DNA from: Flavobacterium sp. UBA6721
GTDB lineage: Bacteria > Bacteroidota > Bacteroidia > Flavobacteriales > Flavobacteriaceae
NCBI GenBank assembly: GCA_002454195.1
Contig: DKIJ01000027.1
Span: 34,458-98,457 of the forward strand
Length of the DNA: 64,000 nucleotides
Direction of reading: 5' to 3'
Both the position numbers and the translations under genes were made by a program. Every line of letters starts with the position of its first letter. Position 1 is the stretch's first letter. The notes beneath the pieces were generated by a model. That model ran no database searches. It saw only the letters and a list, made by a program, of their open reading frames with translations, and was not told where the DNA came from. Below, one piece after another: positions 34,423 to 43,906 of this stretch.

Positions 34423-35811
34423 ATGCCAAAAGACAAAATACATTTTGAAATTTCTGAAAGGAAAATGATGCTACATCTCGTAGATGTGCTTTGTATTGTG
34501 TTTTCGTTATATGCAGTGGGTTATTTTTTTGATTTAAGTTATTTAAAAACAACAGTTTCCAATGTAACGCATTTAGTAGTGCTGATTTTCTATTTGAAAG
34601 TTATTGGTGCTATTTTTGAACTGTACAATCTTCAGGTTTCGAGTAATGAGTTTTTAATCGGTAGAAGTGCAATACTAACAGTTACAACGACGGTTCTGGC
34701 CTATTTTTTAACTCCTGTCTATGCCGCTTCTTTACCTACTAACCGACTACAAATCATTACTTTTTTAGTCGTTATTTTTCTGTCTTTAGTGCTTTGGCGA
34801 CTTTTTTATGTTCGTTTTTTAGCCTCCAAACGATTTCATCAAAATGCATTGTTGATATGTGATGAAGAACAGTTAAACGAATTGGTTTCGGGAATTGAGA
34901 GTATCGATCCACATTATAAAATTGTGGCCTATTGGAGTGATTCTGAGGAGAATTTTTCGACTCAACAAGCGAGTCTTAAAAAAGTTTCATCCACTGATTT
35001 GGTCAATTTTGTTCGAAAAGCAAATATTAAAGAAATAGTGGTAGCCACTCAAAAAAAAGCAGCTATTACAGCCGATTTATACCAACAGTTATTAAAATTA
35101 CTAGAATCTGGCAAAGTAATTAGAGAATATTCTCAGCTGTATGAAACAAAAACGCAACGCATACCAGTCAAGCATGTTGAACGTGATTTTTATCTTTTTT
35201 TTCCTTTTAGCCGCAGCAATCAAAACAAATTGTATCTGTCTATTGTGAGGTTGTTAGAAATTGTTTTATCGGTAGTTGGAATTGTAATTATGATACTTCT
35301 TATTCCATTTATATTTCTAATGAATACCATTGCGAATAGAGGTAGTTTGTTTTATACCCAAGAACGTGTGGGGAAAGACGGTGTGATATTTAACATTTTA
35401 AAATTTCGCACAATGGTTGCAAATGCTGAATCCCAAAATGCCGTTTTTGCAACCAATAACGATAGTAGGATAACTGCTTTTGGGCGATTTATGCGAAAAA
35501 CCAGAATGGACGAATTTCCACAATTTGTCAATATTTTAAAAGGAGAAATGGCAGTAATTGGTCCACGACCCGAGCGTCCTTTTTTTGTTAAAGAAATTAC
35601 ACAAATAATGCCTTTTTATGAAACCCGTCATATTATAAAACCAGGTCTTACTGGTTGGGCACAAGTAAACTACTCTTATGGAGAAAGTATAGACGATAGT
35701 TTAATTAAACTGCAATACGATTTGTATTATATCAAACACAGGAGTTTTTACTTGGATTTCAATATCAGCTTAAAAACAATAACAACGATCCTTTTTTATA
35801 GAGGACAGTAA
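34423..35811 (+). CDS. polyprenyl-phosphate sugar-1-phosphate transferase (WcaJ/WbaP-like)
   Basis: The 462-residue protein has four N-terminal membrane helices (within about 12-130), a central nucleotide-binding-like region, a fifth hydrophobic segment near 275-300 and the catalytic C-terminal domain. That domain shows FNILKFRTMVANAE, TRMDEFPQFVNILKGEMAVI and GPRPERPFF, then LKPGLTGWAQ-type text (here IKPGLTGWAQVNYSYGES). It starts glycan assembly by moving a sugar-1-phosphate from a UDP-sugar onto undecaprenyl phosphate. It ends the polysaccharide locus; the convergent gene begins 3 bases later. Confidence 0.93.
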   Translation: MPKDKIHFEISERKMMLHLVDVLCIVFSLYAVGYFFDLSYLKTTVSNVTHLVVLIFYLKVIGAIFELYNLQVSSNEFLIGRSAILTVTTTVLAYFLTPVYAASLPTNRLQIITFLVVIFLSLVLWRLFYVRFLASKRFHQNALLICDEEQLNELVSGIESIDPHYKIVAYWSDSEENFSTQQASLKKVSSTDLVNFVRKANIKEIVVATQKKAAITADLYQQLLKLLESGKVIREYSQLYETKTQRIPVKHVERDFYLFFPFSRSNQNKLYLSIVRLLEIVLSVVGIVIMILLIPFIFLMNTIANRGSLFYTQERVGKDGVIFNILKFRTMVANAESQNAVFATNNDSRITAFGRFMRKTRMDEFPQFVNILKGEMAVIGPRPERPFFVKEITQIMPFYETRHIIKPGLTGWAQVNYSYGESIDDSLIKLQYDLYYIKHRSFYLDFNISLKTITTILFYRGQ

Positions 35812-35814
35812 CTT

Positions 35815-36993
35815 CTATATGATGATTGGAATCGGTTTTTTGTTTTTTAAAGCAATTTGAATTAAAAAATATGCCGAAGTCAATACCATTGGCATTACAA
35901 TTAATAAATGCGCTTTATTAATCAGTATTCCCAAATAAACAGCCAGAGCAATTAAATTCAATAGCGAAAAGCGATAGCTCCACACGCGGTTTTTTTGGGC
36001 ATAAAAAACAACTAAAACTAGCAGTAAGGGATTAAATAGAAGGACATTGTAATTGTTTGCTAATTCCAAATGATCAGAATAGAAACCCATAAAAAGGAAA
36101 AATAAGCCTACTATTCCCATTAAAGTAAAATAGCCATAATGAATCCCTTTTTTGTTTAAAATTAATAATAAAGCAATTACAAGGATATAAGTATAAATGT
36201 TATTCCACCAAGAACTAGGATGTGATTCTTCAAAATGTAACAGGGTTTGGTTTTTAGGTGCTAATGGCTGATTCTTGTACTGAATAAGTTTTAAGCTTTT
36301 TTGTAATTCTTGAGGCAAAAATAGTTTGGTTCCCAATTGGTCTACTTTCGAACCAAAAATAATGCTAGTGCCTAATTTCTCATAAAAATGATAATCAAAA
36401 TAAGGGAATAAAATACTTCGATAAGTCAAATCAGTATCTACTTTTTTAGTGATTATGTTGCTTCCTAGGGTTTTATTGATAATATCGACAACCATCGAAG
36501 TACAGTTTTTGTCAATAAATTTATAGGTGTAATGACTGTCTCCAGAGGCTAGTGAAGTATTGAGGTTCTCGAAAAGTTGTTGTTTTAATTGGAGTGGAAT
36601 TTGTAATTCTTGTTCATCAACTGAACGATTTTCATAGGTATATTGGTTAATAAAATCAGTATAGCGATGGACCACAGCAAAATATTCTAAGTCCCCTTTG
36701 GCAAATTTAGGAACGAAATTAGGAGTGTTAAAATCAAATGCACCATAATTATAAACAGCATCTATAAAATTGGCATCGTCTTTAATTCGGATAGCGGTAT
36801 GACCAAAGAGTGAATAGGATTCATTTCCTAGGCCACATGTAATCACGCTCACTTTGGCATCTTTTGATAATTGGATGTTTTGAGCCCAAAAGGCATTGAA
36901 AAAAAGAAAAAAGAATAAAAGGAATACCGTTTTTTTAGGTGTGAAAATAGCCGCCATAGTATTTGTCTTTGTTATTTTTTTCAAAAGTATCAT
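35815..36993 (-). CDS. DUF4105 (Lnb N-terminal-like) membrane-anchored protein
   Basis: The 392-residue protein has a signal-like start (KKTVFLLFFFLFFNAFWAQ) and then the DUF4105 domain: VSVITCGLGNESYSLFGHTA, AVYNYGAFDF near 86, NRSVDEQEL and KFIDKNCTSMVVDII near 161, with conserved His and Cys. The last 130 residues hold four hydrophobic segments. The catalytic-like His/Cys pair suggests a periplasmic NlpC/P60-like fold, but the reaction is unknown. ATG at 36957 is an alternative start that shortens the leader by 12 residues. It is convergent with the sugar transferase gene and shares no clear terminator with it. Confidence 0.82.
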   Translation of the reverse strand: MILLKKITKTNTMAAIFTPKKTVFLLFFFLFFNAFWAQNIQLSKDAKVSVITCGLGNESYSLFGHTAIRIKDDANFIDAVYNYGAFDFNTPNFVPKFAKGDLEYFAVVHRYTDFINQYTYENRSVDEQELQIPLQLKQQLFENLNTSLASGDSHYTYKFIDKNCTSMVVDIINKTLGSNIITKKVDTDLTYRSILFPYFDYHFYEKLGTSIIFGSKVDQLGTKLFLPQELQKSLKLIQYKNQPLAPKNQTLLHFEESHPSSWWNNIYTYILVIALLLILNKKGIHYGYFTLMGIVGLFFLFMGFYSDHLELANNYNVLLFNPLLLVLVVFYAQKNRVWSYRFSLLNLIALAVYLGILINKAHLLIVMPMVLTSAYFLIQIALKNKKPIPIII

Positions 36994-37129
36994 TTTTTAA
37001 TGAGCTAATGTATTTATGCATTTAAATATATAATCAATATTTCTTTCTGTTGATAATTGATGTTTAAGATAAGTGCAGGCATTCACTAATTATATTAAAT
37101 TTGTGGCTATACTCAAAAATGCTAAAGAA

Positions 37130-37855
37130 ATGAATATTAAAAAACACGTCCCGAATACAATTACATTATTAAATCTTTTTTGTGGTTGTATTGCCCTTGT
37201 TTTTGTGAGCCAACAGGATTTTCAAATGGCATTTTTCTTTGTTTTTCTGGGAATATTTTTTGATTTCTTTGATGGTTTTTTTGCCCGTTTATTTAAGGTT
37301 ACAGGCGAATTAGGTTTACAATTGGATTCTCTTGCCGATATGGTTACTAGTGGAGTGGTTCCCGGTTATGTAATGTATTATTTACTATTAAACGGTCAGC
37401 ATGAAATTACGAGTTGGAATTATTTTCCATTTGTAGGATTTGTAATTACTATGGGGTCATGTTATCGTTTGGCCTTTTTTAATATTGATACCCGTCAGTC
37501 GGAATCTTTTATCGGATTACCTACACCAGCTAATTCTTTGTTTATGTTAAGCTTGCCCTTAGTAATTGAAAATTCGGATTCGTTTTTTATTTTTGAATTG
37601 CTAACAAATCAATGGGTTTTAGTACTGATTACAGCATTTAGTGCTTATATTCTAAATGCCGAAATACCTTTATTTTCATTAAAAATCAAGGAGTTCACCT
37701 TGAAAGATAATCTGTTGCAAGTTAGTTTTATAACCCTAGCACTATTGTTAGTGCTGTTTTTTAAATACGCTGGAGTACCGCTTGTGATTATAAGTTATGT
37801 GTTGTTGTCGGTATTGAATAATAAGTTTTCTTTAGATGGCAAAGCAAAATCATAG
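37130..37855 (+). CDS. pssA: CDP-diacylglycerol--serine O-phosphatidyltransferase
   Basis: The CDP-alcohol phosphotransferase motif D-G-x2-A-R-x8-G-x3-D-x3-D is complete (DGFFARLFKVTGELGLQLDS with LAD, about residues 50-72). The protein has about eight membrane helices and 241 residues from the ATG at 37130; the in-frame GTG at 37073 would add 19 residues without family character. It makes phosphatidylserine from CDP-diacylglycerol and serine, the precursor of phosphatidylethanolamine. A TAAATTTG box at 37096-37103 is a possible promoter element. The lysozyme gene overlaps its 3' end by 20 bases. Confidence 0.93.
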   Translation: MNIKKHVPNTITLLNLFCGCIALVFVSQQDFQMAFFFVFLGIFFDFFDGFFARLFKVTGELGLQLDSLADMVTSGVVPGYVMYYLLLNGQHEITSWNYFPFVGFVITMGSCYRLAFFNIDTRQSESFIGLPTPANSLFMLSLPLVIENSDSFFIFELLTNQWVLVLITAFSAYILNAEIPLFSLKIKEFTLKDNLLQVSFITLALLLVLFFKYAGVPLVIISYVLLSVLNNKFSLDGKAKS

Positions 37856-38705
37856 GCGGCGTGTTATAACTACCCGAAAATCCCCAAAGAAATCGTCTAC
37901 TAAAACACTGAAGAAGAAGCTTGTTCAGATTGCTATTGTTGTTTTTTCAATACTAATTTTCTTTGGAATTGTCTACCATTACCGCAACGGGCTGGCTTAT
38001 TATTTTAGTTTTAAAACGGATAAGCTCTTGGATAAAGCGGCTAGAGAGAAGCATATTTCAGATGTTCGTAATTATCAAGTTTTAGAGAAAAAAGGCAACA
38101 AGGCTACCGGTTTTGATGTTTCAGAATACCAAGAGGATATTGAGTGGAAAGAGGTTAAGACTTTAGACGATGATTATGAATTGTCTTTTGTTTTTATTCG
38201 TGCGACTGTTGGTAAAGATCGATTGGATAAAAAATTCAATGAAAATTGGCGCAAAGCCAAAGAAAATCATTTTATTCGTGGGGCGTATCATTATTACCGT
38301 CCTGATGAAAATTCATTGGAACAAGCCGAACTTTTTATTAAAACGGTTCAATTGCAAAAAGGTGATTTACCCCCTGTTTTAGATATTGAACGTCTTTCTG
38401 AGAATCAATCTATGGAGCGCTTGAAAATTGGTTTAAAACGATGGTTGACTATGGTGGAAGCGCATTACAAAATAAAACCGATTATTTATACTGGCGAACG
38501 CTATTATGATGATTTCTTAAAAAAGGAATTCTCGGATTATCTATTTTGGATTGCTAATTATAATTTCTACAGAGAAAAAATGGATGAAGACTGGCTCTTC
38601 TGGCAATTCACCGAAAAAGCTTCCATTTCAGGAATAAAAGGCAATGTTGATGTCAATATCTTTAATGGAGATGTAGAGCAACTACGATTTATTACAAAGG
38701 AATAG
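37836..38705 (+). CDS. GH25 family lysozyme (membrane-anchored)
   Basis: The basic N-terminus (RRRVITTRKSPKKSS) and one membrane helix (about 30-47) are followed by a GH25 domain: TGFDVSEYQEDIEW near 87-100, FVFIRATVGKDR, GAYHYYRPDENSLEQAE and PPVLDIERLSE near 178-188, with the catalytic Asp and Glu in DxE. The later LFWIANYNF and WLFWQFTEKASISGIKGNVD, ending in VDVNIFNG, are also typical. It hydrolyses peptidoglycan from the periplasmic face. It overlaps pssA by 20 bases, so it is probably co-transcribed with it. Confidence 0.92.
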   Translation: MAKQNHRRRVITTRKSPKKSSTKTLKKKLVQIAIVVFSILIFFGIVYHYRNGLAYYFSFKTDKLLDKAAREKHISDVRNYQVLEKKGNKATGFDVSEYQEDIEWKEVKTLDDDYELSFVFIRATVGKDRLDKKFNENWRKAKENHFIRGAYHYYRPDENSLEQAELFIKTVQLQKGDLPPVLDIERLSENQSMERLKIGLKRWLTMVEAHYKIKPIIYTGERYYDDFLKKEFSDYLFWIANYNFYREKMDEDWLFWQFTEKASISGIKGNVDVNIFNGDVEQLRFITKE

Positions 38706-38948
38706 TTATCGTGTTTTTTGGGTTTCTATGGTCAAGATGACTAAAGCGGCAAATAAAAGTATACCTATCATTGCTAAAATCGATTTTGTATTGGCGAAAT
38801 TAGTGGTAAATCCCATCCATTCAATTTTCTTGGGAGGAAAGATGCGTTTGTCTTTTGGATTGTAATAAAACATTCCCCAAATCCAATTGTTCGGGTCTTT
38901 AGACCATTTTTCTAATGTTTCTTTACTTGGATTGTTTGGATCTTCCAT
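38706..38948 (-). CDS. small membrane protein, DUF5808-like
   Basis: The 80-residue protein contains WIWGMFYYNPKDKRIFPPKK at about 23-42 and then GFTTNFANTKS, which resembles the DUF5808 pattern (NPxDxRxFxPKR..GxTxNFA). One C-terminal membrane helix follows (about 56-74). The gene abuts the end of the lysozyme gene on the other strand. Its function is unknown. A short stretch with TCACTAAAAACTGTACACTG lies just upstream, at about 38978-38997. Confidence 0.65.
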   Translation of the reverse strand: MEDPNNPSKETLEKWSKDPNNWIWGMFYYNPKDKRIFPPKKIEWMGFTTNFANTKSILAMIGILLFAALVILTIETQKTR

Positions 38949-39004
38949 TTATTATAGAATTAGTTTTAAAGCTGCTCACTAAAAACTGTACACTGAATAC
39001 TTTC

Positions 39005-39745
39005 TTAAAACTCTAATTTCTTCTTTCTTAATTCGAAATTTTGTCCTAGATACACTCTTCGTACCATTTCGTCTTCTACCAATTCTTCTGGTTTTCCAGC
39101 TTTAAGAATTCCTCCTTCAAACATCAGGTAGGTTTTATCGGTAATAGCAAGGGTTTCCTGTACGTTGTGGTCTGTAATTAGAATTCCGATGTTTTTGTTT
39201 TTTAATTGCGCAACAATTCTTTGGATATCTTCAACTGCAACAGGGTCAACTCCTGCAAATGGTTCGTCTAGCAAAATGAATTTTGGATCCGTAGCAAGGC
39301 AACGTGCAATTTCAGTTCTACGGCGCTCTCCTCCTGATAATAAATCACCACGATTTGTACGAATGTGTTCTAAGCTAAATTCGGCAATTAAACTTTCCAT
39401 TTTGGCGATTTGAGCTTCTTTGGAAAGCTTAGTTAGTTGCAAAACACTCAGGATGTTATCCTCAATACTTAATTTTCTAAATACAGAAGCTTCTTGTGCC
39501 AAATATCCAATTCCTTGCTGTGCTCTTCGGTACATTGGGAAATTTGTAATATCAGTATCGTCAAGGTGAATGCTTCCAGCATTTGGTTTTACTAAGCCAA
39601 CAATCATGTAAAATGAAGTGGTTTTTCCAGCACCATTAGGGCCTAATAAACCAACAATTTCCCCTTGATTTACTTCAACCGAAATGCCTTTTACAACACT
39701 TCTTCCTTTGTATGTTTTTACTAAATTATCGGCTCTTAAAATCAT
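39005..39745 (-). CDS. lptB: LPS export ABC transporter ATP-binding protein
   Basis: The 246-residue ATPase has Walker A GLLGPNGAGKTTSFYM near 33-48, signature LLSGGERRRTEIARCL near 139-154, Walker B FILLDEPFAGVDPVAVEDIQ and a switch histidine in ITDHNVQETL. The VGLVKPNAG and YLAQEASVFRKLSIEDN segments are specific to LptB. It drives extraction of lipopolysaccharide from the inner membrane with LptFG. It lies near kdsD and tatC on the same strand, separated from tatC by an 85-base AT-rich gap. Confidence 0.95.
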   Translation of the reverse strand: MILRADNLVKTYKGRSVVKGISVEVNQGEIVGLLGPNGAGKTTSFYMIVGLVKPNAGSIHLDDTDITNFPMYRRAQQGIGYLAQEASVFRKLSIEDNILSVLQLTKLSKEAQIAKMESLIAEFSLEHIRTNRGDLLSGGERRRTEIARCLATDPKFILLDEPFAGVDPVAVEDIQRIVAQLKNKNIGILITDHNVQETLAITDKTYLMFEGGILKAGKPEELVEDEMVRRVYLGQNFELRKKKLEF

Positions 39746-39830
39746 TTGTATTCAATTATTTGAATTTTTGCTTGTTAGATTATTAGACAAATTAACGAAT
39801 AACCCAATAAACAAATAGTGAAATTAACAA

Positions 39831-40640
39831 TTAATTATTCTTTTCTTTTTTGGCAACAAAAACAGAAATAAAAATACTTGCTTCGTAAATTAATAGCATC
39901 GGGATGGCAACTATAGTTTGGCTCACTACATCAGGAGGTGTTACAATTGCGGCAATGATTAATACAAGCACTATGGCATATTTTCTATAGGTTCTTAAGA
40001 AATTAGGCGTTACTAGTCCTAGTTTAGTTAAGAAATAGATAATTATGGGTAATTCAAAAAACAATCCGCTAGCAAGTAGGGAGGTTTTTACCATCCCAAT
40101 GTAAGAATCCAGTGTGAATTGGTTTAAAACTGTTGGGCTAATGGTGAAAGTCGCCACAAAATTCACAGACATGGGTATCACCACATAATAACCAAATACA
40201 ACACCTAAAAAGAATAATAACGAGGAGAAAAAGATGAATATTTTAGCATGCTTTTTTTCATTTTGGTATAATGCAGGACTGATAAATTTCCAAACTTCCC
40301 ATAATATATAAGGAAAACTAAGGATGAAACCGAAAAGAATACACATCCATATGAATACATTTACCTGTCCTTCCATTGTTGTATTTTGGATAATAAAAGG
40401 CATTTCGGTAATGCAAATGCTTTCGGCAAAACCGAGAGAGTGCGATAATTCACAAAAGTAAACATAGGTGAAAAAGTTTGCTCTTGTAGGACCAAATATA
40501 ACCGAGTCGAATAAAAAATCACTAAAGCAATAAGCAACAAATGCCATGATAATGATAGCAATTGTACTTCGAACTAATAACCATCTTAAGTCTTCAAGAT
40601 GATCTAAAAAAGACATCTCATTTACGTTTTTATTTGCCAT
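39831..40640 (-). CDS. tatC: Sec-independent protein translocase TatC
   Basis: The 269-residue protein has six membrane helices and begins MSFLDHLEDLRWLLVRSTIA (from residue 9), the conserved TatC N-terminus. Later segments such as FKPFVFP-like PYILWEVWKFISPALYQNEK and SGLFFELPIIIYFLTKLGLV are also diagnostic. TatC recognises twin-arginine signal peptides of folded exported proteins. Its start overlaps the kdsD stop by one base (TAATG on the minus strand). No tatA is adjacent. Confidence 0.95.
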   Translation of the reverse strand: MANKNVNEMSFLDHLEDLRWLLVRSTIAIIIMAFVAYCFSDFLFDSVIFGPTRANFFTYVYFCELSHSLGFAESICITEMPFIIQNTTMEGQVNVFIWMCILFGFILSFPYILWEVWKFISPALYQNEKKHAKIFIFFSSLLFFLGVVFGYYVVIPMSVNFVATFTISPTVLNQFTLDSYIGMVKTSLLASGLFFELPIIIYFLTKLGLVTPNFLRTYRKYAIVLVLIIAAIVTPPDVVSQTIVAIPMLLIYEASIFISVFVAKKEKNN

Positions 40641-41605
40641 TATAGGATTCCTTCTTTTAAAATATCATGTAAATGTAAAACTCCTTTGTATTCTTCATTG
40701 TCTATAACAATAAGTTGGGTTATGGAGTGGTTTTCCAATATTTGCAAAGCATCAATTGCCATCGTATTAGATGAAGTCCATTTTGGATTTTTGGTCATGA
40801 TGTCTTTAGCTGTCAAGTCGGTAAAACTATCTCTATCGTTTAGCATTCTTCGAATATCACCATCGGTTACAATACCTACAACTTTGTTGTTTTCTATAAC
40901 GGCAGTTACTCCCAATCTTTTTTCAGAAATTTCAAAAATTACTTTTTTTACTGGAGTCTCAGGACCTACTATTGGTTTTTGATTGTACTCAATCAAGTCT
41001 TTCACTTTGAGTAAAAGTTTTTTCCCTAAAGCGCCACCTGGATGGTATTTAGCAAAATCTTCTGCTTTAAAATCGCGCATTTCCATTAAGCAGATGGCTA
41101 AAGCGTCTCCCATTACTAATTGAGCAGTGGTACTATTCGTAGGGGCGAGGTTAATTGGGCAAGCTTCTGCATCTACAGTAGTGTTTAAAACATAATCAGA
41201 ACCTTTAGCTAATGCCGAACTGGTGTTTCCACAAATTCCAATTAGTGGATTCCCATCTCTTTTTAATAAAGGAATAAGCGCTTTGATTTCGGGGCTGTTT
41301 CCACTCTTAGAAATACAAATGATAACATCGTCTTTTTGAATCATTCCTAAATCACCGTGGATAGCTTCGGCTGCGTGTAGGAACATAGATGGGGTTCCAG
41401 TTGAGTTAAAAGAGGCAACCATTTTTTGACCAATAATGGCGCTTTTTCCGATCCCGGTAACTACTAAACGACCTTTAGATTGAAAGATTAGTTCTACAGC
41501 TTTTGAAAAATTATCATCTAAATAATCAATTAATTTTACAATTGCTTCACTTTCAGATAAAATGGTTTTTTTGGCAACAGCCAATATATTTTCTTTGGAT
41601 ATCAA
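40640..41605 (-). CDS. kdsD: arabinose-5-phosphate isomerase (SIS plus two CBS domains)
   Basis: An SIS domain (VVTGIGKSAIIGQKMVASFN, FLHAAEAIHGDLGMIQKDDV, ICISKSGNSPEI) is followed by two CBS domains ending GVLHLHDILKEGIL. This is the KdsD/KpsF layout, converting ribulose-5-phosphate to arabinose-5-phosphate, the first step towards Kdo. The open frame extends to 41662, but its first codon there is also TTG and lies in a promoter-like TAAATTTG box. The TTG at 41605 (M-ISKENILAVAKK) gives the usual length of about 321 residues. It is divergent from recQ with about 85 bases between starts. Confidence 0.9.
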   Translation of the reverse strand: MISKENILAVAKKTILSESEAIVKLIDYLDDNFSKAVELIFQSKGRLVVTGIGKSAIIGQKMVASFNSTGTPSMFLHAAEAIHGDLGMIQKDDVIICISKSGNSPEIKALIPLLKRDGNPLIGICGNTSSALAKGSDYVLNTTVDAEACPINLAPTNSTTAQLVMGDALAICLMEMRDFKAEDFAKYHPGGALGKKLLLKVKDLIEYNQKPIVGPETPVKKVIFEISEKRLGVTAVIENNKVVGIVTDGDIRRMLNDRDSFTDLTAKDIMTKNPKWTSSNTMAIDALQILENHSITQLIVIDNEEYKGVLHLHDILKEGIL

Positions 41606-41659
41606 AACAGAATGTTTAAAATTTGTGTGTGTAAAAGAAATTTGTATCTTTATGTGATG

Positions 41660-41667
41660 CAAATTTA
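41660..41667 (-). promoter_or_regulatory. putative -7 element (TAAATTTG) for kdsD-tatC
   Basis: On the minus strand TATAAATTTGCATCACA contains TAAATTTG, a match to the flavobacterial TAnnTTTG. No TTG is found at the ideal 17-23 base distance, so the -33 part is weak. On the opposite strand TATCTTTA at about 41645-41652, with an upstream TTTG, could serve recQ, which would make the two promoters overlap in this short divergent gap. Confidence 0.45.
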
Positions 41668-41690
41668 TACAAAATACCAGATAATAAAGA

Positions 41691-43886
41691 ATGAATTCAA
41701 ACGAAATTGATATCCATAAAGAATTAAAGAAATATTTTGGCTTTAGTCAATTTAAGGGATTACAAGAGCAAGTGATAACAAGCTTAATGAAGAAGCAAAA
41801 TACATTTGTGATAATGCCTACAGGTGGGGGAAAATCTTTGTGTTATCAACTACCAGCTTTAATTCAAGAAGGGACTGCAGTAGTAGTTTCTCCATTAATT
41901 GCTTTAATGAAAAATCAGGTAGATGCTATACGGAGTTTGTCTTCTGAAAATGGCATCGCTCATGTGTTAAATTCTTCACTTACTAAAACCGAAATAGCTC
42001 AGGTTAAAAAGGATATTACTTCTGGTTTAACTAAATTATTATATGTTGCTCCAGAGTCTTTAACCAAAGAAGAGAATGTTAGTTTTTTAAGAAGTGTGCC
42101 TATTTCCTTTGTCGCTATTGATGAGGCGCATTGTATATCGGAATGGGGACATGATTTTAGACCTGAATATCGAAATCTAAAAAATATTATTAAGCAAATA
42201 GGTGATGTTCCTGTGATTGGACTTACCGCAACTGCTACTCCAAAAGTACAGGAAGATATCCTTAAGAACTTGGATATGTCTAATGCAGTTACTTTTAAGG
42301 CATCGTTTAATAGACCTAATTTATTTTATGAAGTACGCACGAAAACCAAGAATGTCGAATCAGATATTATTCGTTTTATTCGTCAGCATAAAGGGAAGTC
42401 GGGAGTAATCTATTGTTTGAGTCGTAAAAAAGTAGAGGCTATTGCCGAGGTATTGAAAGTAAACGGTATTAGTGCAGTTCCGTATCATGCAGGATTGGAT
42501 GCGAAGACCAGAGCCAAGCACCAAGATATGTTTTTGATGGAAGATGTAGAGGTGGTAGTGGCAACAATTGCATTTGGTATGGGAATTGACAAACCAGATG
42601 TACGTTTTGTAATACACCACGATATTCCAAAATCATTAGAAAGTTATTACCAAGAAACGGGTCGTGCTGGTCGTGATGGAGGAGAAGGACATTGTTTAGC
42701 CTATTACTCCTATAAAGACGTTGAAAAGTTAGAGAAATTCATGTCAGGTAAGCCTGTAGCAGAGCAGGAAATTGGATTTGCTTTGTTACAAGAAGTGGTG
42801 GCTTATGCCGAAACTTCGATGTCAAGAAGAAAATTCTTGCTACACTATTTTGGTGAAGAATTTGATAGCGAAACAGGCGAGGGAGCTGATATGGATGACA
42901 ATGTAAGGAATCCAAAAACCAAAGTGGAAGCTAAAAACGAAGTGGTTAAGCTTCTGGAAGTGGTTCGCGATACCAAACATTTGTATAAGTCGAAAGAAAT
43001 TGTCTTCACCTTGATAGGTCGTGTGAATGCTGTCATCAAGGCGCATCGTACTGATTCGCAGTCTTTCTTTGGTTGTGGTGCCGATCACGACGAAAAATAC
43101 TGGATGGCTTTGTTACGACAGATTTTAGTTGAAGGTTATTTGTCTAAAGATATTGAAACATACGGAATTGTGAAAATCACTCAAAAAGGATTGGATTTTA
43201 TTGCTAATCCAACTTCTTTCATGATGTCTGAGGATCATGAATACAGTGAGGCTGATGATGAGGCAGTAGTTACGGCTTCTAAATCGGCAGGTACTGCTGA
43301 TGAAGCATTAATGGAAATGTTGCGTGACTTGCGTAAAAAAGTAGCTAAGAAATTAGGAGTGCCTCCTTTTGTTGTTTTCCAAGAACCTTCTTTAGAAGAT
43401 ATGGCTTTGAAATATCCAGTAACTTTAGCAGAATTAACTAATATTCACGGTGTAGGTGAAGGTAAGGCTAAAAAATACGGAGCAGATTTTGTGGCTTTAA
43501 TTAATCGATATGTAGAGGATAATGATATTATCAGACCAGATGATTTGGTAGTGAAATCTACGGGAACTAATTCGGCGAACAAATTATATATCATTCAAAA
43601 TATTGATAGAAAATTGCCATTAGATGATATCGCTAAAGCAAAAGGATTAACGATGGATGCATTGATTAAAGAAATGGAGCAAATTGTTTATTCTGGAACC
43701 AAGCTAAATATTAAATATTGGATTGATGATATGCTTGATGAAGATCAGCAGGAAGAAATTCATGATTATTTCATGGAATCAGCAACCGATAAAATTGAAG
43801 AAGCATTAAAGGAATTTGATGGCGATTATGATATCGACGAATTGCGTTTGATGCGCATTAAATTTATAAGCGAGGTAGCAAATTAG
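41691..43886 (+). CDS. recQ: ATP-dependent DNA helicase RecQ
   Basis: The 731-residue protein has helicase motif I MPTGGGKSLCYQLP near 43-56, AIDEAHCISEWGHDFRPEYR (DEAH box) and GLTATATPKVQEDI. GVIYCLSRKKVE and ETGRAGRDGGEGHCL belong to the second helicase half. RQC-like and winged-helix parts follow, then an HRDC domain near 545-620 (PPFVVFQEPSLEDMALKYP, INGIGEG-like IHGVGEGKAKKYG). It unwinds DNA 3' to 5' in recombination and replication repair. A hairpin terminator at 43907-43955 follows. Confidence 0.95.
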   Translation: MNSNEIDIHKELKKYFGFSQFKGLQEQVITSLMKKQNTFVIMPTGGGKSLCYQLPALIQEGTAVVVSPLIALMKNQVDAIRSLSSENGIAHVLNSSLTKTEIAQVKKDITSGLTKLLYVAPESLTKEENVSFLRSVPISFVAIDEAHCISEWGHDFRPEYRNLKNIIKQIGDVPVIGLTATATPKVQEDILKNLDMSNAVTFKASFNRPNLFYEVRTKTKNVESDIIRFIRQHKGKSGVIYCLSRKKVEAIAEVLKVNGISAVPYHAGLDAKTRAKHQDMFLMEDVEVVVATIAFGMGIDKPDVRFVIHHDIPKSLESYYQETGRAGRDGGEGHCLAYYSYKDVEKLEKFMSGKPVAEQEIGFALLQEVVAYAETSMSRRKFLLHYFGEEFDSETGEGADMDDNVRNPKTKVEAKNEVVKLLEVVRDTKHLYKSKEIVFTLIGRVNAVIKAHRTDSQSFFGCGADHDEKYWMALLRQILVEGYLSKDIETYGIVKITQKGLDFIANPTSFMMSEDHEYSEADDEAVVTASKSAGTADEALMEMLRDLRKKVAKKLGVPPFVVFQEPSLEDMALKYPVTLAELTNIHGVGEGKAKKYGADFVALINRYVEDNDIIRPDDLVVKSTGTNSANKLYIIQNIDRKLPLDDIAKAKGLTMDALIKEMEQIVYSGTKLNIKYWIDDMLDEDQQEEIHDYFMESATDKIEEALKEFDGDYDIDELRLMRIKFISEVAN

Positions 43887-43906
43887 AGAATAAATTCCAA
43901 TATTTT

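Noticed and set aside
37073-37129. Upstream extension of pssA from GTG
   Set aside because: The added 19 residues lack family similarity and cover a promoter-like TAAATTTG box; ATG at 37130 fits PssA.
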